A stretch of 64,000 bases of DNA, from positions 1 through 64,000 of the forward strand of contig CAZSFQ010000004.1 in NCBI GenBank assembly GCA_964606165.1. The letters run 5' to 3'. This stretch comes from UBA4923 sp964606165 (GTDB lineage Bacteria > Bacillota > Clostridia > Saccharofermentanales > DTU023). Shown here one piece after another: positions 1 to 9,443 of this stretch. The notes below the pieces were generated by a model. It was not told the DNA's origin. It ran no database searches and worked only from the letters and a program-made list of their open reading frames with translations. The stretch's first letter is position 1, and each line of letters opens with the position of its first letter. A program made the position numbers and the translations under genes.

Positions 1-668
1 GTGGTGACGCCCAGGGTTACCTGGTTTGACAGCTGAATCATGTCAGCCTTGGCTTGGGTTCCCTCTCCCTCGGCACCCCTCAGTACATAACCTGCCTTTG
101 CCAGTTTTTCTGCCAGGGGTCCGATGATATTGGACCGGATCAGTCCCGGGAGGTGGAGCATGACGGATGCCCGCATGCCGGTTCCCGTGTTGGTCGGACA
201 GGCGGTCAGGTAGCCGAGCCGGTCATTTTTCGCAAAAGACAGTGAGCTTTCCAAAGACGAGGCGCATTGACTGACCTGCCTGGCGGTTTCATCCAGAAGG
301 AGACCCGCGCTGACAGTGTAGAGCCGCAAGTGGTCTTCCTCGTTCACAAGAATGCCTGAAGCTTCTCCCGGAAAAAGAAGCAGCGCTTTCCCCTTGGTGT
401 TCCCCAGCATGCTCCTGCTGATAATCCGCCGCTCGGCCAGGGCCAGGGTTTCGACCTTTCCAAGGTCAGCCAGTTCCACTACGATTGCTTTTTCACCCGA
501 CTTCTGGCAAATGGCGCGAAAGGCAGCGATCACCTTATCTTTTACATAATCCTGTTCATCCGGCTTCAGCCGCCAGGGGAAGGGCGTATGCGCCAGGTTT
601 CTTGCCAGCCGGACGCGCGTCGAAATAACGACATCACTGACAGGGCCTTCTTCCAGATACCAGGCCAT
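1..668 (-). CDS. mcsB: McsB protein-arginine kinase, 3' part cut by window edge
   Basis: McsB phosphorylates arginines on misfolded proteins and on CtsR, marking them for ClpCP. About 222 N-terminal residues are present of the roughly 350 usual for the family; the rest lies left of position 1. I read the frame from ATG at 668, which overlaps the mcsA stop as TGATG. Visible phosphagen-kinase features are STRVRLARN near residues 16-24, the NEEDHLR loop at 109-115, and CPTNTGTG at 156-163, where Cys157 matches the conserved active-site cysteine. The gene follows ctsR and mcsA with no gap, so it is very likely co-transcribed from the ctsR promoter; clpC would be expected further left, outside the window. 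Identification is firm; only the C-terminus is missing. Confidence 0.95.
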   Translation of the reverse strand, partial: MAWYLEEGPVSDVVISTRVRLARNLAHTPFPWRLKPDEQDYVKDKVIAAFRAICQKSGEKAIVVELADLGKVETLALAERRIISRSMLGNTKGKALLLFPGEASGILVNEEDHLRLYTVSAGLLLDETARQVSQCASSLESSLSFAKNDRLGYLTACPTNTGTGMRASVMLHLPGLIRSNIIGPLAEKLAKAGYVLRGAEGEGTQAKADMIQLSNQVTLGVT

Positions 669-1174
669 CAGTCGCCTCCTTCTCCTTTTTGTTGATGTTT
701 TCGAATTTCATCGCGGATTCCCGCAGCTTCCTCGTAAGCTTCTTCCCTGATAGCCGCGTCCAGTCTTTGGCGCAATTCCGCAAGCTCATCCGACTTATGG
801 CTTTCCCCCGGAGCCTCAATATGGCGCGTGTGTCCCTGCACCCGTCGAAAGACAGGATCAAGTACAGCGGCAAAGGTGTCGTAGCACTGCTCACAGCCCA
901 GCAGGCCTGTTTCTTTCAGCTGCCGCTCCGTTTCCCCGCAGGAAGGACAGACCAGGCCTGCAGGTTCCCTGCGGGGCGACCCCGGATGTGCGGGATAACC
1001 AAAGGGGGAGGGCCCGGGAAGGATTGAACCGAAAGGGCTCCCCCACCCGGGGTCCGGCGTTTGCCCGGTCATTGCGGCACATCGGTCACACAAATATTGG
1101 TCGAACTCTTGTCCCTTGACATTCCGGGTCAGCTGGACCGTTGCCTGGCGTTGACCACAACTTTGACACAACAT
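668..1174 (-). CDS. mcsA: McsA, zinc-binding activator of McsB
   Basis: McsA is the zinc-finger adaptor that activates the McsB arginine kinase and modulates CtsR. The 168-residue product has CxxC pairs at residues 3/6, 29/32, 76/79 and 94/97, the arrangement typical of McsA, followed by a UVR (UvrB/UvrC-like) coiled motif at about 130-160. It starts two bases after the ctsR stop and its own stop overlaps the mcsB start by one base, so the three genes form one operon with probable translational coupling. The linker between the second and third cysteine pairs (about residues 38-72) is rich in Gly and Pro. Length and domain order are normal for the family. Confidence 0.95.
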   Translation of the reverse strand: MLCQSCGQRQATVQLTRNVKGQEFDQYLCDRCAAMTGQTPDPGWGSPFGSILPGPSPFGYPAHPGSPRREPAGLVCPSCGETERQLKETGLLGCEQCYDTFAAVLDPVFRRVQGHTRHIEAPGESHKSDELAELRQRLDAAIREEAYEEAAGIRDEIRKHQQKGEGGD

Positions 1175-1176
1175 GC

Positions 1177-1644
1177 TTATCCCTCCCCGGCGGCGAGTCT
1201 GGTGAGCATCTGCCGCAAAAGGTCGGACCGCACGCGGTCACGGGCCGGCACGGCGATTTGCCGCAAGCTGGTATCCGACAAGGCGGTCTTCATGAGAAGG
1301 AGAATGTCCCGTGACAAGAGGTCAAGCGCCATCAGCTGGTTGATCATGACAATGGCCTGGTGCTGGCTCAAGCGGTCAGGAACGGACCGGGCCAGATGCA
1401 ACAGGTATTCGGTTTCCTCGGTGTAGGGCACCCGCGTAATCCGGACGAAGCCGGATCCTCCCCGCCGGCTTTCCACCATATAGCCATGCCGGTGGCTGAA
1501 ACGCGTCGTAATTACATAAGTGATCTGGGAAGGAGCCACCTGCAGCTCGGAAGCGAAGGCATTGCGGGACAGCTCACAAAAACCGTCCTGCTTTTCAATC
1601 AGATCGAGTATGGTTCTTTCAATCATGTCCGTCAAACTGCTCAT
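1177..1644 (-). CDS. ctsR: CtsR heat-shock repressor of class III genes
   Basis: CtsR is the dimeric repressor of clp and ctsR operons. The call rests on the N-terminal winged-helix DNA-binding region (about residues 1-75) and on position in front of mcsA-mcsB. I start at ATG 1644 (155 residues, normal length); in-frame ATGs at 1656 and 1662 are also possible, but anything further upstream would read through the rpoC terminator and the promoter. The winged-helix glycine loop, four glycines in the B. subtilis protein where it serves as thermosensor, reads RGGSGF here (residues 61-66), with Ser in place of one Gly. A promoter with a CtsR-box-like repeat lies just upstream, implying autorepression. 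Confidence 0.93.
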   Translation of the reverse strand: MSSLTDMIERTILDLIEKQDGFCELSRNAFASELQVAPSQITYVITTRFSHRHGYMVESRRGGSGFVRITRVPYTEETEYLLHLARSVPDRLSQHQAIVMINQLMALDLLSRDILLLMKTALSDTSLRQIAVPARDRVRSDLLRQMLTRLAAGEG

Positions 1645-1670
1645 TCCTGCCGCCATTCCCATAAATAGAC

Positions 1671-1687
1671 TTATACTATCTTTGACT
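1671..1687 (-). promoter_or_regulatory. CtsR operator candidate
   Basis: On the minus strand the sequence reads AGTCAAA-GAT-AGTATAA. The known CtsR box is a direct heptad repeat RGTCAAA-NAN-RGTCAAA; the first heptad is perfect and the second has two mismatches. It sits immediately downstream of the ctsR -10 box and covers the expected transcription start, the usual place for autorepression. Confidence 0.75.
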
Positions 1688-1690
1688 TTC

Positions 1691-1719
1691 ATTATAAAGT
1701 GATCGGACCAGATCGTCAA
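1691..1719 (-). promoter_or_regulatory. ctsR operon promoter, sigma-A type
   Basis: TTGACG (1719-1714) is followed after 17 bases by a perfect TATAAT (1696-1691) on the minus strand. This gives a start near 1684 and a leader of about 40 bases to the ctsR ATG. The -35 box lies directly against the T-tract of the rpoC terminator. Confidence 0.85.
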
Positions 1720-1720
1720 T

Positions 1721-1750
1721 AGAAAAAAGAAAACCCCGCTTTCGCGGGGT
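1721..1750 (-). terminator. rpoBC operon terminator
   Basis: A 7-bp GC-rich stem (ACCCCGC / GCGGGGT) with a four-base loop is followed on the minus strand by TTTCTTTTTTC. It lies 28 bases after the rpoC stop and ends the rpoBC transcript just before the ctsR promoter. Confidence 0.88.
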
Positions 1751-1777
1751 AGTCCTAACGAACGACGGAAGCGGTGA

Positions 1778-4700
1778 TCAGCTGTCACCGGCCTCCCCAT
1801 CCAATTCTTCTGAAAAATCAAAGAGATCCAGGAGCGGATTGTCATCTTCCATGTCCGGCTCTTCCTGCGGCGGCGTCAGATCGAAGTTGCATTTGTTAAC
1901 AAATACTTCAGGATCCAGCCCCTGCTCACGCATGAAGAACTCGTAATCCTCCTGGGTCTCATGGGTAAAGCCCAGCTCCCTGGCCTCCTGCTCGTACTCC
2001 GTGCGCGCGATCCGTTCATCCGCCGTCGCGTTGAGCAAAGCCATATTGGCTGGAACAACCGGGACGGCGCTGATGTTGCGGTAACGGGCAAGGCCTGTAC
2101 CCGCCGGAATCAGCTTGCCAATAATGACATTCTCCTTCAAGCCTTCGAGCGGATCAATCTTGCCCTTGACAGCGGCATCGGTCAGGACACGGGTCGTTTC
2201 CTGGAAGGAGGCGGCGGACAGGAAGGACTCGGTTGCCAGTGAGGCTTTGGTGATGCCAAGCAGAACCTGCTTGCCTTCAGCAGGCTGGAGATCGTTTTCC
2301 ACGGCTTCCGCGTTGGCCCGGTGATACTCGGCCATGTCGACGATGCTGCCCGTGAGCAATTGCGTGTCGCCCGGGTCTTCGATTTTGAATTTCCTTAACA
2401 TCTGGCGGACAATGATCTCGATGTGCTTGTCGTTAATCTCAACACCGTTGTTCTTATAGACTTTCAAGACCTCGGCGATGATGTATTTCTGGACACCGCG
2501 GGCACCCTTGATTTTCATGATGTCGTGCGGATTGACCGAGCCGTCCGTAATGAGGTCACCTTCTTCGACCACATCACCGGTGTCGACGATGAGGGGGGTT
2601 GAAATCGAAATGCTGTACTGTTTCGTTTTGCCGTCCTCCGCGGTCACGATTACTTCACGGCGGCGCTTCTCTGTCTCGCTCACCGTAACCGTTCCGCTCA
2701 ACTCCGTGATGACAGCCTGGCCCTTGGGTTTTCTGGCCTCGAACAACTCCTCAACACGGGGGAGACCCTGTGTGATATCGTCACCCGACGCGATACCGCC
2801 CGTATGGAAGGTGCGCATGGTCAACTGGGTTCCCGGCTCGCCGATCGACTGGGCCGCCATAATACCGACGGCTTCGCCGATGACGGTCGGACCGCCTGTG
2901 GCCAGATTACGGCCATAGCACTTGGCGCAAACCCCCTTGTCGCACTGACAAGTCAGGTTGCTGCGGATGGGGATCCTCATCATGCCAAGCTCTTCGATCT
3001 TGACAGCGGTTGAGTTGCCGATGATCTCATTCTTTTCGACCAGGACTTCGCCCGTTTCGGGGTGGATGATGGGGAGCGCGGCGTAGCGCCCTTCGATCCG
3101 GTTGGCCAGGGTCTCAACAACACGTTTGGTCTTGCCGCCCACCACAACAGGTGACACTTCAATATAGTCGTCGGTGCCGCAATCCTCGCTGCGGATGATC
3201 ACATCCTGGGAGATGTCAACCAGGCGCCTTGTCAGATAGCCGGAGTCGGCCGTCTTCAGCGCCGTATCTGAAAGTGACTTGCGGGCGCCGTGAGACGAGA
3301 TGAAGAATTCAAGGACGTTCATGCCTTCGCGCAGGTTGGACTTGATGGGGATCTCGATAGTCCGGCCCGATGTATCAGTCATGTTGCCCCGCATGCCTGC
3401 CAGCTGTTTAATCTGGTCGATATTGCCGCGGGCGCCCGACAGGGACATCATATAAATGGGGTTGTATACGCCAAGACGCTCCTTGAGCGCTTCCGTGATC
3501 TCATCGGTGGTCGCGCGCCAAATGCCGACAACCGTCCGGTAACGGCCTTCTTCACTGAGAAGCCCGAGCTGGTATTGGTGGTTGACATTTTCAACCCGCT
3601 CTTCCGCGGCGCGGATCAGCTTCTCCTTGACTTCGGGGACAATCATGTCGAAGATGCCAATAGAGATGCCTCCGACGGTCGCGTAATGATAGCCGAGTGT
3701 CTTGATCTCATCCAGGACTCTCGCCGTCTCGGTAATTCCGCAACTGTGGATGGAGCGCTCAATAATCTTTGCCAGCTCCCTTTTGCCAATTACAAAATCG
3801 CATTCCAGGGCTACCTGGCTGGCGTCGTCATCCCCGCGCTCGACGAAGCCGAGCGTCTGGGGGATGATCCCGTTGAAGATGAAGCGGCCCAGGGTCGACT
3901 CGACCAAGCCCTTATAGGTTTTCCCGTCCCGCTCCACCTGGCGGCGAACGACGATGCGCTGGCCGATGGTGATCTGCTTATTGTCGTATGCCATCATGGC
4001 TTCATCCAGGCCGGAGAAGACACGGGGGGGCTGGTCTTCGGGGCTGCCCGGATTTGGTTTCTCATTGGTCAGGTAATAGCAGCCCAGCACAATATCCTGG
4101 GTTGGCACAGTCACCGGTTTGCCGTCCTGCGGTTTCAGCAGGTTGTTGGAAGACAGCATGAGGAAACGCGCCTCTGCCTGCGCTTCAGCTGAAAGCGGCA
4201 CGTGGACCGGCATCTGGTCGCCGTCGAAGTCGGCGTTGAAAGCCGTACAGACAAGCGGGTGGAGCTGGATGGCCCGGCCCTCGACCAGCACAGGCTCAAA
4301 GGCCTGGATGCCCAGCCTGTGGAGCGTAGGCGCCCGGTTCAAGAGAACGGGGTGGTCCCGGATAACTTCGTCCAGCATGTCCCAGACCAGGTCGCCGCCG
4401 CGTTCAACCTGACGGCGCGCAGATTTGATGTTCTGGGCGTAACCGTGCCGCATGATCTCGCGCATGACAAAGGGCTTGAAAAGTTCAAGGGCCATCTCCT
4501 TGGGCAGGCCGCACTGATGCAGTTTCAGTTCGGGGCCGACCACGATAACCGAACGGCCGGAATAGTCGACGCGTTTCCCCAGAAGGTTCTGGCGGAATCT
4601 GCCCTGTTTGCCCTTGAGCAGGTCAGACAGGGACTTCAGGGGACGGTTGCCGGCGCCTGTGACAGGACGGCCGCGGCGGCCGTTGTCAATCAGGGCGTCC

Positions 4701-5578
4701 ACCGCTTCCTGGAGCATGCGCTTTTCATTGCGGATAATAATATTGGGCGCGCCCAGCTGCAGGAGCTTGTTGAGGCGGTTGTTGCGGTTGATCACGCGCC
4801 GGTAAAGGTCGTTCAGGTCGGAGGTGGCAAAGCGGCCCCCGTCCAGCTCGACCATGGGGCGAAGCTCAGGCGGCAGAACCGGCAGGACATCCAGGACCAT
4901 CCAGTCAGGGTGGTAGCCTGAATTTTTGAAGGCCTCAACCACCTCGAGTCTTTTGATCAGCCTGAGTTTTTTCTGGCCGCGGGCGTGGGCAAGCTCCTGC
5001 CTCAGGTCATCTGCCAGGCCTTCGACGTCGATGCCGGCCAGCAGGTCGCGGATGGCCTCGGCGCCCATCTTGGCGACAAATGAATTGCGCCCGTGCTCCA
5101 GCACAGCTTCGCGGTAATCGCGCTCATTGATGATCTGCATCTTGGAAAAGGAGGTCACCCCGGGATCGATCACAATGTAAGCCGCGAAATAGATGACCTT
5201 TTCCAGGTTGCGCGGCGACATATCGAGCATGAGGCCCATGCGGCTCGGAATGCCCCGGTAGTACCAGATATGGGTCACAGGTGCGGCCAGCCTGATGTGG
5301 CCCATCCTCTCACGCCTTACCTTTGACAGGGTCACTTCCACGCCGCACTTGTCACAGATAATATTGCGGTAGCGCTTGGTTTTGTATTTTCCGCAATAGC
5401 ATTCCCAGTCCTTGGAGGGTCCGAAAATTTTCTCGCAGAATAAACCATCCGTTTCCGGCTTCAGTGTCCGGTAATTGATGGTCTCCGGTTTTTTCACCTC
5501 ACCTTTTGACCAGGTGAGGATTTTTTCCGGGGACGCAAGGCCGATCCCGATTGATTCAAAGTTGCCTAATTCTGACAC
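1778..5578 (-). CDS. rpoC: RNA polymerase subunit beta'
   Basis: Largest catalytic subunit of RNA polymerase. With the start chosen here it has 1266 residues. The N-terminal zinc site is visible as CYC at 60/62 and CDKC at 75/78, the catalytic NADFDGDQM at about 448-456, the trigger-loop region ending in QSIGEPGTQLTMRTFHTGG, and the second zinc site with CGTDD and the CQC/CAKC cluster. I chose GTG at 5578 because a strong GGAGGGAGGT lies 7 bases upstream and the protein then begins VSELGNFESI; the in-frame ATG at 5599, which overlaps the rpoB stop by four bases, is the alternative but has the ribosome site inside it. The C-terminus is acidic. rpoC ends the operon; ctsR rather than rpsL follows. 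Confidence 0.97.
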   Translation of the reverse strand: MSELGNFESIGIGLASPEKILTWSKGEVKKPETINYRTLKPETDGLFCEKIFGPSKDWECYCGKYKTKRYRNIICDKCGVEVTLSKVRRERMGHIRLAAPVTHIWYYRGIPSRMGLMLDMSPRNLEKVIYFAAYIVIDPGVTSFSKMQIINERDYREAVLEHGRNSFVAKMGAEAIRDLLAGIDVEGLADDLRQELAHARGQKKLRLIKRLEVVEAFKNSGYHPDWMVLDVLPVLPPELRPMVELDGGRFATSDLNDLYRRVINRNNRLNKLLQLGAPNIIIRNEKRMLQEAVDALIDNGRRGRPVTGAGNRPLKSLSDLLKGKQGRFRQNLLGKRVDYSGRSVIVVGPELKLHQCGLPKEMALELFKPFVMREIMRHGYAQNIKSARRQVERGGDLVWDMLDEVIRDHPVLLNRAPTLHRLGIQAFEPVLVEGRAIQLHPLVCTAFNADFDGDQMPVHVPLSAEAQAEARFLMLSSNNLLKPQDGKPVTVPTQDIVLGCYYLTNEKPNPGSPEDQPPRVFSGLDEAMMAYDNKQITIGQRIVVRRQVERDGKTYKGLVESTLGRFIFNGIIPQTLGFVERGDDDASQVALECDFVIGKRELAKIIERSIHSCGITETARVLDEIKTLGYHYATVGGISIGIFDMIVPEVKEKLIRAAEERVENVNHQYQLGLLSEEGRYRTVVGIWRATTDEITEALKERLGVYNPIYMMSLSGARGNIDQIKQLAGMRGNMTDTSGRTIEIPIKSNLREGMNVLEFFISSHGARKSLSDTALKTADSGYLTRRLVDISQDVIIRSEDCGTDDYIEVSPVVVGGKTKRVVETLANRIEGRYAALPIIHPETGEVLVEKNEIIGNSTAVKIEELGMMRIPIRSNLTCQCDKGVCAKCYGRNLATGGPTVIGEAVGIMAAQSIGEPGTQLTMRTFHTGGIASGDDITQGLPRVEELFEARKPKGQAVITELSGTVTVSETEKRRREVIVTAEDGKTKQYSISISTPLIVDTGDVVEEGDLITDGSVNPHDIMKIKGARGVQKYIIAEVLKVYKNNGVEINDKHIEIIVRQMLRKFKIEDPGDTQLLTGSIVDMAEYHRANAEAVENDLQPAEGKQVLLGITKASLATESFLSAASFQETTRVLTDAAVKGKIDPLEGLKENVIIGKLIPAGTGLARYRNISAVPVVPANMALLNATADERIARTEYEQEARELGFTHETQEDYEFFMREQGLDPEVFVNKCNFDLTPPQEEPDMEDDNPLLDLFDFSEELDGEAGDS

Positions 5579-5595
5579 GACTCGACCTCCCTCCA

Positions 5596-8500
5596 TCATT
5601 CTTCATCCTCATCTTGCTCATCTTGCCCATCATCGGGCTCCTTTTCATCTTGGGGCTGATCACTGACAACCGCCCCCTCATCGTCGAGAACACCGTCCGT
5701 GAATCCCTCTTCGGCGAAAGATTCCTCTTCAGCCTCCAAGGCGGCTTCATCGCCCAGCATCTTGAGCAGGGTCCGGCCTGTAACCGTCTCCTCGTCTTCG
5801 ATGTCACTGCTGTCAGGTATGTCCATTTCCTCATTATCGTCCGACAGGATATGGACATCGAGCGACAGGGACTGCAGCTCCTTGACCAGGACCTTGAAGG
5901 CTTCGGGGACACCCGGCTCGGGGATGTTTTCGCCCTTGACAATTGCCTCGTAGGTTTTGGTCCTGCCCCAGATGTCATCCGACTTAACGGTCAGGATCTC
6001 CTGGAGGGTATAAGCAGCCCCGTAAGCTTCCAGGGCCCAGACTTCCATTTCGCCGAAGCGCTGCCCGCCGAACTGGGCCTTGCCGCCGAGCGGCTGCTGT
6101 GTGACCAGGGAGTAGGGCCCGATCGAGCGCGCGTGGATCTTATCGTCGACCAGGTGGAGCAATTTCAGATAATACATAATTCCCACCGTTACGCGGTTCT
6201 CAAATGGTTCGCCGGTACGGCCGTCGTAAAGGACGGTCTTGCCGTCCGTTTCCATACCTGCCGCCTTGAAGGCCTCGACCACATCCTGTTCGTCGGCTCC
6301 GTCGAAGACGGGTGTGGCGATCTTGTAGCCCAGCTTGTCTGCCGCCGCGCCCAGGTGCAGTTCGAGAAGCTGACCCACATTCATTCGCGACGGAACGCCA
6401 AGCGGGTTCAAGACAATATCGAGCGGGGTGCCATCGGGCAGGAAAGGCATGTCTTCTTCCGGCAGGATTTTTGACACAACGCCTTTGTTGCCGTGGCGGC
6501 CTGCCATTTTGTCGCCGACTGAAATTTTTCTTTTTTGCGCTACATAGACACGGACAAGCTTGGTCACGCCATGTTTCAACAATTCATCATTGTCACGCGT
6601 GAAAGTCTTGATATCGACAACGACGCCTGATTCCCCGTGGGGAACCCGAACCGAAGTATCACGGACCTCGCGGATCTTCTCGCCGAAAATCGCACGGTAA
6701 AGCCGTTCTTCGGGTGTCAGCTCCGTCTCGCCCTTGGGCGTTACCTTGCCGACCAGAATATCGCCGGCGTGCACTTCGGCACCGATGCGGACGACGCCCT
6801 CCTCGTCCAGATCCCTCAGCGCGTCGTCGGCGACGTTGGGGATTTCACGTGTGATTTCCTCAGGACCCAGTTTGGTATCGCGGGCTTCACACTCATACTC
6901 CGTGATGTGGATTGAAGTGTAGACATCGTCGCGGACCAGCCGTTCATTCAGGAGAATGGCGTCCTCAAAGTTATAGCCTTCCCACATCATGAAGCCGATC
7001 AGGACATTGCGGCCCAGTGCCAGTTCCCCGTGGTCCGTTGACGGCCCATCGGCAATAATTTCGCCTGCCTCCACACGGTCGCCCGTGCTGATAAGCGGAC
7101 GCTGGTTGATGCAGGTTCCCTGGTTGGACCGGTCATACTTCTTGAGTTTATAGCTGTCAAGTTCCTGATCGTCCGCGCGGACACGGATCAGGTCGCCGGC
7201 CACATGCTCAACGACACCGCCCCTTGTTGCAATGACACAGACACCCGAGTCCTTGGCGGCACGATGCTCCATACCGGTACCAATCACAGGCGATTCCGTT
7301 TTGATCAGGGGAACAGCCTGACGCTGCATATTTGAGCCCATTAAAGCCCGGTTGGCATCATCGTTGCCCAGGAAGGGGATCAGTGACGTGGCGACCGAAA
7401 CGAGCTGCTTGGGTGACACATCCATCAGGTCAACCCGGTCGGGATCGAGCTCAAAAAACTCATCGCGGAAGCGGCAGGAGATTTTTTTGCCGATGAAACG
7501 GCCTTGCTCATCGAGTGGCTCGTTGGCCTGCGCGATGTAGTAGCGGTCTTCCTCGTCGGCGGTCAGGTAACGGATTTCTCCGGTAACAAGGCCCGCCGCC
7601 TTGTCATAAACACGGTAAGGCGTCTCAAGAAAGCCGTAGCGGTTAACCCGCGCGTAGGTCGCAAGCGAGTTGATCAGGCCGATGTTGGGCCCTTCCGGCG
7701 TTTCGATCGGACACATGCGCCCGTAATGGGACGAGTGGACGTCGCGGACCTCGAAGTTGGCCCGTTCGCGTGAGAGGCCTCCCGGCCCCAGAGCTGACAA
7801 ACGGCGCTTATGCGTCATCTCAGCCAGGGGGTTGGGCTGATCCAGGAACTGCGACAGCTGGCTCGAGCCGAAAAATTCTTTGATGGCCGCGGAAATGGGC
7901 CGCGTGTTGACGATGTCCTTGGGGGCCGCCGCCTTAATATCGGGAATAGTCTGCATGCGTTCACGAACGACACGGTCCATGCGGGAGAATCCGATCCTCA
8001 TCTGGTTTTGGAGCAATTCGCCCACCGAACGGATCCGGCGGTTGCCCAGGTGGTCGATGTCGTCGGGCTCACCCACACCGTACTCCAGGCCGATGTAGTA
8101 GCTCATGACGGCCAGGATATCGTGAAGGGTCAGGTGGTGGGGAATCAATTCCTGCCTGCGCGCCGCAAGCTGTTGCTGCAGCATCTCAACCGTGTCGGCG
8201 GCTTCCGCGGCCTCCTCGGCGATTTCGCGCAGGACAGGTGTATAAACGGACTCGGTGATACCGGCTCCGGCGTAATCGATTGCCCCGGCTGTTTCATGCC
8301 CAAAGAAGCGTGCCAGGTAAGCCTCTGCGTCGACCCGTTCATTTCCGACAACCCGGAGCTGGTGGTCAAATTGTGTCACCGAATCGCCGATCCGGTGAAT
8401 GGGAAAGACGTCAACCGAATTAATCCCTGCCTGCTGGATGGCTTCCGCGGCCTCTGCCGTGATGATTTCGTCCGCCAGGGCAAGCACCTCACCATCGCTG

Positions 8501-9387
8501 GCGATGATATCTTCAGCCGCCAGATGGCCGGCCAGGCGCGAAGCGATGGCAAGTTTCTTATTGATTTTATAGATGCCGACTTTGGCCAAATCGTAACGGT
8601 TGGGCTGGAAAAAATTATTATGAAGAAGGGTCTGAGCCCCCTCCCGTGTGTAGACTTCACCGGGCCTCAACTTGCGAAACAGTTCCTGAAGCCCTTCGTC
8701 GCTCGTTTTGCAGCCGTCTTTTTGCATGGTCATGAGCAATGATTCCTCAGTGCCCAGGACTTCGACGATTTCCTCATCGGTGCCAATGCCAAGGGCACGC
8801 AAAAGGATGGTCAGATGGAATTTGCGCTGGCGGTCGACACGCACCCAAAGAATCCGCTTTGAATCCGATTCGAACTCGATCCAGGCGCCCCGGTTGGGAA
8901 TGACCTGGGCTGTATAAAGCTCGACCTCACTCTTGTCCCGGATGATATCAAAGTAGGCACCCGGCGAACGGACGAGCTGGCTGATGATGACACGCTCTGC
9001 CCCGTTGATAATGAAGCTGCCTGTTTCCGTCATCAGCGGAAATTCCCCGATAAACACATTCTGCGTTTTGATGTCGTCATTGACGCGGTCATGCAGCTGG
9101 ACTTGCATGTACAGCTTCGCCGCATAATTGGCGTCTCTTTCCTTGCACTCTTCAATCGAATAGGTTGGATTGTCAATGTCAAAGTCACGACCGACAAAAG
9201 AAAGCTCGATATCTCCCGAAAAGTCAGTAATGGGCGAGGATTCCCTGAGAACTTCCATCAGCCCTTCTTCAATAAACCATTTATAACTGCTTTTCTGGAT
9301 TTCAAGTAAATCCGGGATATCGAGGATTTCGTCAATCTTTGAGTACGACATTCTCTGCACTCGTCCATACTGAACGGGCTTTATCAT
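5596..9387 (-). CDS. rpoB: RNA polymerase subunit beta
   Basis: Catalytic beta subunit, 1263 residues. Start ATG 9387 has GAGGTGA seven bases upstream and gives the usual N-terminal RVQRMSYSKI. The rifampicin region reads SSQLSQFLDQPNPLAEMTHK followed by RRLSALGPGG, with the positions corresponding to E. coli Asp516, His526 and Ser531 all wild type, so the genotype predicts rifampicin sensitivity. Conserved PIETPEGPNIG and GRHGNKG blocks are present. The last 70 or so residues form a strongly acidic tail rich in Glu and Asp, as in many Firmicutes. No rplJ/rplL precede it; instead it is divergent from murT. The leader from its promoter is about 155 bases. Confidence 0.97.
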   Translation of the reverse strand: MIKPVQYGRVQRMSYSKIDEILDIPDLLEIQKSSYKWFIEEGLMEVLRESSPITDFSGDIELSFVGRDFDIDNPTYSIEECKERDANYAAKLYMQVQLHDRVNDDIKTQNVFIGEFPLMTETGSFIINGAERVIISQLVRSPGAYFDIIRDKSEVELYTAQVIPNRGAWIEFESDSKRILWVRVDRQRKFHLTILLRALGIGTDEEIVEVLGTEESLLMTMQKDGCKTSDEGLQELFRKLRPGEVYTREGAQTLLHNNFFQPNRYDLAKVGIYKINKKLAIASRLAGHLAAEDIIASDGEVLALADEIITAEAAEAIQQAGINSVDVFPIHRIGDSVTQFDHQLRVVGNERVDAEAYLARFFGHETAGAIDYAGAGITESVYTPVLREIAEEAAEAADTVEMLQQQLAARRQELIPHHLTLHDILAVMSYYIGLEYGVGEPDDIDHLGNRRIRSVGELLQNQMRIGFSRMDRVVRERMQTIPDIKAAAPKDIVNTRPISAAIKEFFGSSQLSQFLDQPNPLAEMTHKRRLSALGPGGLSRERANFEVRDVHSSHYGRMCPIETPEGPNIGLINSLATYARVNRYGFLETPYRVYDKAAGLVTGEIRYLTADEEDRYYIAQANEPLDEQGRFIGKKISCRFRDEFFELDPDRVDLMDVSPKQLVSVATSLIPFLGNDDANRALMGSNMQRQAVPLIKTESPVIGTGMEHRAAKDSGVCVIATRGGVVEHVAGDLIRVRADDQELDSYKLKKYDRSNQGTCINQRPLISTGDRVEAGEIIADGPSTDHGELALGRNVLIGFMMWEGYNFEDAILLNERLVRDDVYTSIHITEYECEARDTKLGPEEITREIPNVADDALRDLDEEGVVRIGAEVHAGDILVGKVTPKGETELTPEERLYRAIFGEKIREVRDTSVRVPHGESGVVVDIKTFTRDNDELLKHGVTKLVRVYVAQKRKISVGDKMAGRHGNKGVVSKILPEEDMPFLPDGTPLDIVLNPLGVPSRMNVGQLLELHLGAAADKLGYKIATPVFDGADEQDVVEAFKAAGMETDGKTVLYDGRTGEPFENRVTVGIMYYLKLLHLVDDKIHARSIGPYSLVTQQPLGGKAQFGGQRFGEMEVWALEAYGAAYTLQEILTVKSDDIWGRTKTYEAIVKGENIPEPGVPEAFKVLVKELQSLSLDVHILSDDNEEMDIPDSSDIEDEETVTGRTLLKMLGDEAALEAEEESFAEEGFTDGVLDDEGAVVSDQPQDEKEPDDGQDEQDEDEE

Positions 9388-9443
9388 CGGCGATCACCTC
9401 ACAAATCGGACCGGCTTTGTTTCGCTCGCATCGTCTTCCGGCC

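Noticed and set aside
1645..1845. Longer CtsR start at 1845
   Set aside because: It would place the rpoC terminator and the ctsR promoter inside the coding region.
3290..4192. A 300-codon open frame on the plus strand opposite rpoC
   Set aside because: It is antisense to conserved rpoC sequence, has no ribosome site or family resemblance, and similar mirror frames occur opposite rpoB and most other genes here because of GC-rich codon third positions.
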